DNA of 64,000 bases from Aquiflexum sp. TKW24L (GTDB taxonomy: Bacteria > Bacteroidota > Bacteroidia > Cytophagales > Cyclobacteriaceae), in assembly GCF_023502205.1 (NCBI RefSeq), contig NZ_JAMFLG010000010.1, positions 1 through 64,000 of the forward strand. Direction: 5' to 3'. Position numbers and translations under genes: made by a program. Positions 60,587 to 64,000 of the stretch are shown here, one piece after another; position 1 is the stretch's first letter, and the number at the start of each line of letters is the position of its first letter. Below the pieces are notes generated by a model, which was not told where the DNA came from, did no database searches, and saw only the letters and a list, made by a program, of their open reading frames with translations.

Positions 60587-61627
60587 ATGCAAGAATTAGA
60601 GTCATTTAAAAATATAATCTCCTCACCCCAGAAAGTTGTCATTACCACACACCACAAGCCGGATGCAGATGCATTGGGCTCTTGTCTGGCGATGTCAAAC
60701 TTCTTAATCAAGCTGGGTCATGAGGTGCAAGTTATCACTCCTTCTGATTATCCTTCCTTCCTACATTGGATGAAAGGAAATGAGGATGTTATTAACTTTG
60801 AAGATGTATCCAAAAGACAAGACGCCATTAGCATCATTCAAAAGGCGACTTTAATTTTTTGTCTTGATTTTTCTTGTCCTAAAAGATTGCAGGATATGGA
60901 GAAATGGGTGGAAATGTCAGATGCCTACAAGGTGAACATTGACCACCATCAAGATCCAAAAGACTTTGCAAATTTCAGGTATTGGAGCACTACTGCTGCT
61001 GCTACTTGTGAATTGATCTTCGAATTGATCGTAGCGATTGGTCATAGGGAATCGATTGACAAGGAGATTGCAGAATGCCTCTATGCCGGTATTATGACTG
61101 ACACTGGGGGATTTAGACATCCTAATACAACCAAAAATGTCCACTTGATTACTGCTGAATTGATCGGAATAGGTGCTGATAATTCCAAGATATCCCGTTT
61201 GATCTATGATACCAACAGTGTCAATAGGTTGAAATTTATAGGCTTTGCCATCATGAGGAGATTAGTTATCATGCGGGATTTGCAGACCGCTTACTTTGCG
61301 ATTAGCAAAAAAGACCTCCGGAAATATTATTCACAAACTGGAGATACAGAGGGATTGGTCAACTATGCTTTGTCTTTGGATGGGATTAAAATTGCCGCCT
61401 TGTTTACCGAACGTGAAGATGGAGTTAAAATATCTTTTAGATCCACGGAGGATGTTGCTGTCAACAAATTTGCAGCTACGTACTTTGACGGTGGAGGACA
61501 CAAAAACGCATCAGGGGGTAAGTCTCAATTGCCCTTACAGGAAACTACCGAAAAATTTGAAACACTAATAAAAGAAAACTATAATTCCCTATTTATTCAA
61601 TCTGAACTACTTCATGAAAAAAATTAA
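60587..61627 (+). CDS. DHH/DHHA1-family phosphoesterase (NrnA-type)
   Basis: A 346-residue cytosolic protein with DHH motifs TTHHKPDADALGS and NIDHHQDP in the N-terminal part, and the DHHA1 signature GGGHKNASGG near the end. NrnA-type enzymes degrade nano-RNAs and dephosphorylate pAp. The ATG at 60587 is used; the longer frame would overlap the ndk promoter region. It overlaps the downstream FKBP gene by 14 bp, so they are one transcript. Confidence 0.9.
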   Translation: MQELESFKNIISSPQKVVITTHHKPDADALGSCLAMSNFLIKLGHEVQVITPSDYPSFLHWMKGNEDVINFEDVSKRQDAISIIQKATLIFCLDFSCPKRLQDMEKWVEMSDAYKVNIDHHQDPKDFANFRYWSTTAAATCELIFELIVAIGHRESIDKEIAECLYAGIMTDTGGFRHPNTTKNVHLITAELIGIGADNSKISRLIYDTNSVNRLKFIGFAIMRRLVIMRDLQTAYFAISKKDLRKYYSQTGDTEGLVNYALSLDGIKIAALFTEREDGVKISFRSTEDVAVNKFAATYFDGGGHKNASGGKSQLPLQETTEKFETLIKENYNSLFIQSELLHEKN

Positions 61628-62552
61628 TCTTTACTTATTGCCGGCCATAGTTATGATTTTGGCTACCGGCCTCATGTCTTGCAAGAAAAAGCAAACAACC
61701 TCTGACGGTATAGAATATACCTATATCAAAGAAGGAGACGTAGCTCCCAAAAATGGAGAATACATCCTGTATAACCTAATCGTTATGACGGACAAAGACT
61801 CCACATTTATCTCTACTTACGATCAAAACATGCCAGGTTATATTCTTTTTAATGATTCATTGCCAAAAGAAAGTGGCATGGATGAGATTTTCTTAAGTCT
61901 GAAAAAAGGAGACAGCATTGCATTTGAAGCTAATTCAATGAAAGTATTTGGCGAGCAGAATATGCCTTTTTTCTTGGATAAGGAAAAAAATGTGAAAATC
62001 CGGATCGGTGTGGTTGACATCACTGACCAACAGGGCGTAGAAACATACTTCAATGCCCTTCAGGAGTCACAGATGAAAAAGCAAGCGGAAAATGCTGTAA
62101 AGCAATTGGAAGTAGATACGAAAATCATTGAAGATTACCTCTCTGAAAAAAATATCAAAGCCACGAAGACAGCATCGGGTCTTTATTACGTCATAGAACA
62201 AGAAGGAGCAGGTCCTAAAATAGAAGCAGGAGATTTGGCGTTTGTTCATTATGCAGGGTACTTATTGGACGGAACACTTTTTGACTCAAGCATCAAAGAA
62301 GTGGCACAAGCCAATAACACTTTTGACGAGCAAAGAGACAGCATGGGAGGCTATTCTCCTTTGGAAGTTTCTGTGGGTCAGGGAAGGGTAATCCAAGGTT
62401 GGGACGAAGGTCTTGCACTTTTGAAAAAAGGTGACAAAGCCAAATTCTTCATTCCTTCTACCTTGGCTTACGGCGATAGAGATTCCGGAGGTCCAATTAA
62501 GGCAAACTCTGTGTTGATCTTCGACGTAGAAATCACAGACGTACAAAAATAA
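61614..62552 (+). CDS. FKBP-type PPIase lipoprotein (larger form)
   Basis: The 312-residue lipoprotein has the signal ILATGLMSC. An N-terminal ~150-residue region (possibly a degenerate second FKBP domain) is followed by a linker helix and a full FKBP domain (~205-312) with VHYAGYLLDGTLFDSS, VIQGWDEGLALLKKGDKAKF and IPSTLAYGDR. This is the active rotamase pattern. It overlaps the NrnA-type gene and is followed, 4 bp later, by two smaller paralogues. GldI-like PPIases of gliding bacteria belong to this family. Confidence 0.9.
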   Translation: MKKINLYLLPAIVMILATGLMSCKKKQTTSDGIEYTYIKEGDVAPKNGEYILYNLIVMTDKDSTFISTYDQNMPGYILFNDSLPKESGMDEIFLSLKKGDSIAFEANSMKVFGEQNMPFFLDKEKNVKIRIGVVDITDQQGVETYFNALQESQMKKQAENAVKQLEVDTKIIEDYLSEKNIKATKTASGLYYVIEQEGAGPKIEAGDLAFVHYAGYLLDGTLFDSSIKEVAQANNTFDEQRDSMGGYSPLEVSVGQGRVIQGWDEGLALLKKGDKAKFFIPSTLAYGDRDSGGPIKANSVLIFDVEITDVQK

Positions 62553-62556
62553 AAAT

Positions 62557-63105
62557 ATGAAAAGAGTAGGCGCGTTATTATTATCAGTGGTTTGGGTATT
62601 TTCCGGATGTGTTTCTGACGAAGAAAACGCTCAAATTCTTTTTGAAAGGGATATTCAAAAGATTGAAACATATATAACGCAAAATCCCATAGCTTCTGTA
62701 AAGGATGCTATTGATGGTGGTACAGGAATCAGGATGTATTGGATAAAATTGTCAGGAAGCGGACATAAAGTCTCCTTAGGAGATACTGTGTCTGTAAATT
62801 ATACAGGAAAAATGTTGGATAACCTTGTATTTGACACCTCGATTGATTCTGTTGCGCGAGCAAATAATTTATTCAATGCAAACAGAACCTATGAACCATA
62901 TAGATTTATTATAGGTCGTGGGATGGTAATCCCCGGTTTTGAGTTTGGGGTTTTCAATATGGAAAAAGGAGACAAAGCTACTGTAATTATGCCTTCCTTG
63001 TATGCATATGGATCTCGCGGAGAAGGACGCATTCCACCTAATGCTCCTTTGATATTTGAACTTGAACTAGTAGATATCAAGGACAATCCATTGGCAGACG
63101 ACTGA
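62557..63105 (+). CDS. FKBP-type PPIase lipoprotein
   Basis: A 182-residue lipoprotein with signal VVWVFSGC and one FKBP domain (~70-178): VSVNYTGKMLDNLVFDTS, VIPGFEFGVFNMEKGDKATV, MPSLYAYGSRG. It is the second of three consecutive FKBP genes, spaced by 4 bp and 3 bp. Probably an envelope folding factor. Confidence 0.9.
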   Translation: MKRVGALLLSVVWVFSGCVSDEENAQILFERDIQKIETYITQNPIASVKDAIDGGTGIRMYWIKLSGSGHKVSLGDTVSVNYTGKMLDNLVFDTSIDSVARANNLFNANRTYEPYRFIIGRGMVIPGFEFGVFNMEKGDKATVIMPSLYAYGSRGEGRIPPNAPLIFELELVDIKDNPLADD

Positions 63106-63108
63106 TAA

Positions 63109-63657
63109 ATGAAAAATGTAAAAATAGTTTTAACATTTCTGCTTGGTATACTCCTGTTGGTTTCCTGCGACACGCCGAGTCCTTTTGGCGGACCAGTGTA
63201 TGATGCCGCAGGGAATCTTGCAATTGATAGGGTAAAAATCGATGATTTCCTAAAAACTGCTCAGATAGACAGTCTTTACAGAGTTCATGATCCCAACGGC
63301 GTTGTGGTTATTGTGCAAGAAGAAGGGTTGGGCGCAAGGCCCGGAACAGGTATGCTGGTGTATAGCAATTACACAGGAAAATTATTAGATGGAACAATAT
63401 TCGACACCAATAGCGAGGATGTGGCGAGGGAAAACGATGTATTTGATCCTAACCGAAGATATAGGATTTTCCAATTTACCCTTGGTACTTCTGAAACTAT
63501 ACAAGGTTTCAATATTGGATTTAGGCAGATGAAAAGTGGTTCTAAAGGAGTCTTGATTATCCCATCTCCTTGGGCATACAGGGATAGCGGTACTATTCCA
63601 GGTGTTCCTGCCAATTCGATTTTGATGTTTGAAGTAGAATTTCTTGGAATGGACTGA
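63109..63657 (+). CDS. FKBP-type PPIase lipoprotein
   Basis: A 182-residue lipoprotein with signal ILLLVSC and one FKBP domain (~70-180): VYSNYTGKLLDGTIFDTN, IQGFNIGFRQMKSGSKGVL, PSPWAYRDSG. It is shorter than the first gene and similar in size to its direct neighbour, with which it probably arose by duplication. A strong terminator closes the operon. Confidence 0.9.
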   Translation: MKNVKIVLTFLLGILLLVSCDTPSPFGGPVYDAAGNLAIDRVKIDDFLKTAQIDSLYRVHDPNGVVVIVQEEGLGARPGTGMLVYSNYTGKLLDGTIFDTNSEDVARENDVFDPNRRYRIFQFTLGTSETIQGFNIGFRQMKSGSKGVLIIPSPWAYRDSGTIPGVPANSILMFEVEFLGMD

Positions 63658-63703
63658 TTTTAATTGAATCAGGTTTTTCCTTCGTCTAAACTAATTGTAT
63701 TTA

Positions 63704-63744
63704 AAAACCCTCCCTTTATGAATAAGGGAGGGTTTTGTTTTTTT
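63704..63744. terminator. Strong hairpin terminator between convergent genes
   Basis: The perfect thirteen-base stem AAAACCCTCCCTT / AAGGGAGGGTTTT with a short loop is followed by T-rich DNA. It ends the FKBP operon and may also serve the minus-strand hydrolase gene. Confidence 0.88.
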
Positions 63745-63764
63745 AAAATTTATATACTGCCGGG

Positions 63765-64000
63765 TTATCTGATGGCTTTTGCAACTTCTGCAGCCACTAT
63801 TCCCAGCCCCTCTTTGTTGGGATGGATTCCATCCGGCAGTAGTGGGGATTTGTCCAATAAAGGAGTATAAAGATCAATTATTATAGTTTTTGTTTTCTTG
63901 GCGATTTCCATCAGCATAGGCCGCATTTCGTTAAGGATTACCTTGCTATTGATATCAAAATTTCCCTGAAACACCGGAACCGGTAGGCAGATGTAAACTT
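63765..64000 (-). CDS. SGNH/GDSL hydrolase, C-terminal part (cut by window edge)
   Basis: About 78 codons are present, from the right window edge to the TAA at 63765. The sequence reads CLPVPVFQGNFD, then TIIIDLYTPLLDKSPLLPDG and ends with the block-V-like DGIHPNKEG and a terminal helix GIVAAEVAKAIR. The aspartate and histidine in DGIHPN are the expected catalytic pair of SGNH esterases. The N-terminus with the GDS motif lies outside the window. The direct substrate is unknown; acetylesterase activity is possible. Confidence 0.82.
   Translation of the reverse strand, partial: VYICLPVPVFQGNFDINSKVILNEMRPMLMEIAKKTKTIIIDLYTPLLDKSPLLPDGIHPNKEGLGIVAAEVAKAIR

Overview
The window is chromosomal DNA from a member of the phylum Bacteroidota, most likely a Cytophagales bacterium of the Cyclobacteriaceae type (Algoriphagus/Belliella-like). 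The genus-level guess is an inference from gene content and style. Support comes from the porP/sprF-gldK-gldL-gldM-gldN cluster of gliding motility and type IX secretion (T9SS), a protein with a T9SS sorting domain, TonB-dependent receptors with carboxypeptidase-like N-terminal domains, many lipoproteins with short Bacteroidota-type signals, families such as DUF4271 and DUF4197, and no obvious Shine-Dalgarno sequences. No rRNA, tRNA or CRISPR array was seen.

Layout. (1) 0.15-6.4 kb: two converging units that look like an arsenic/thiol-redox locus. The plus unit encodes a lipoprotein form of the ArsC/LMW-phosphatase family and a DsbD-like thiol transporter. The minus unit encodes ArsR, a CxxC mini-thioredoxin, an ArsP-type permease, a secreted acetolactate-decarboxylase-like/FmdE fusion, a second secreted acetolactate-decarboxylase-like protein and a DinB-family protein. 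This is the most unusual gene set in the window. (2) 6.6-10.2 kb: an NSS transporter with its tiny MetS-like subunit, and a CNNM-type transporter. (3) 10.2-13.6 kb: accessory DNA with an inverted-repeat element, a gene of unknown function, a 21-bp minisatellite, REP-like palindromes, a lipoprotein and a frameshifted REP-associated transposase. (4) 13.5-19.3 kb: a restriction island with a GmrSD-type DUF262/DUF1524/DUF4268 nuclease, a type IIG restriction-methylation enzyme, and a vestigial 3' end of another such enzyme. (5) 19.3-23.1 kb: REP sequences, two lipoproteins, an HMA-CDF cation transporter and a 1-kb repeat cluster that includes five 32-bp hairpin units. (6) 23.2-30.7 kb: two TonB-dependent receptors, one paired with a beta-helix lipoprotein. 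(7) 30.9-40.7 kb: MoxR ATPase, rRNA pseudouridine synthase, a toxin-antitoxin pair with a frameshifted toxin, an M20 amidohydrolase, an exported flavodoxin-fold oxidoreductase next to a haem-binding DUF3365 lipoprotein, a large T9SS cargo and a cystathionine/methionine gamma-lyase-family enzyme.

(8) 41-64 kb is core envelope biology: a three-gene SurA/parvulin operon, an RsbU/RsbV/RsbW-type partner-switching module, DUF4197, a DciA-like protein, HemW divergent from an Omp85 protein, DUF4271, HemD, the T9SS core operon, Ndk, an NrnA-type phosphoesterase and three consecutive FKBP-type lipoproteins. The parvulin and FKBP clusters flanking the secretion genes suggest a neighbourhood devoted to folding and exporting envelope proteins. 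A partial SGNH hydrolase runs off the right edge.
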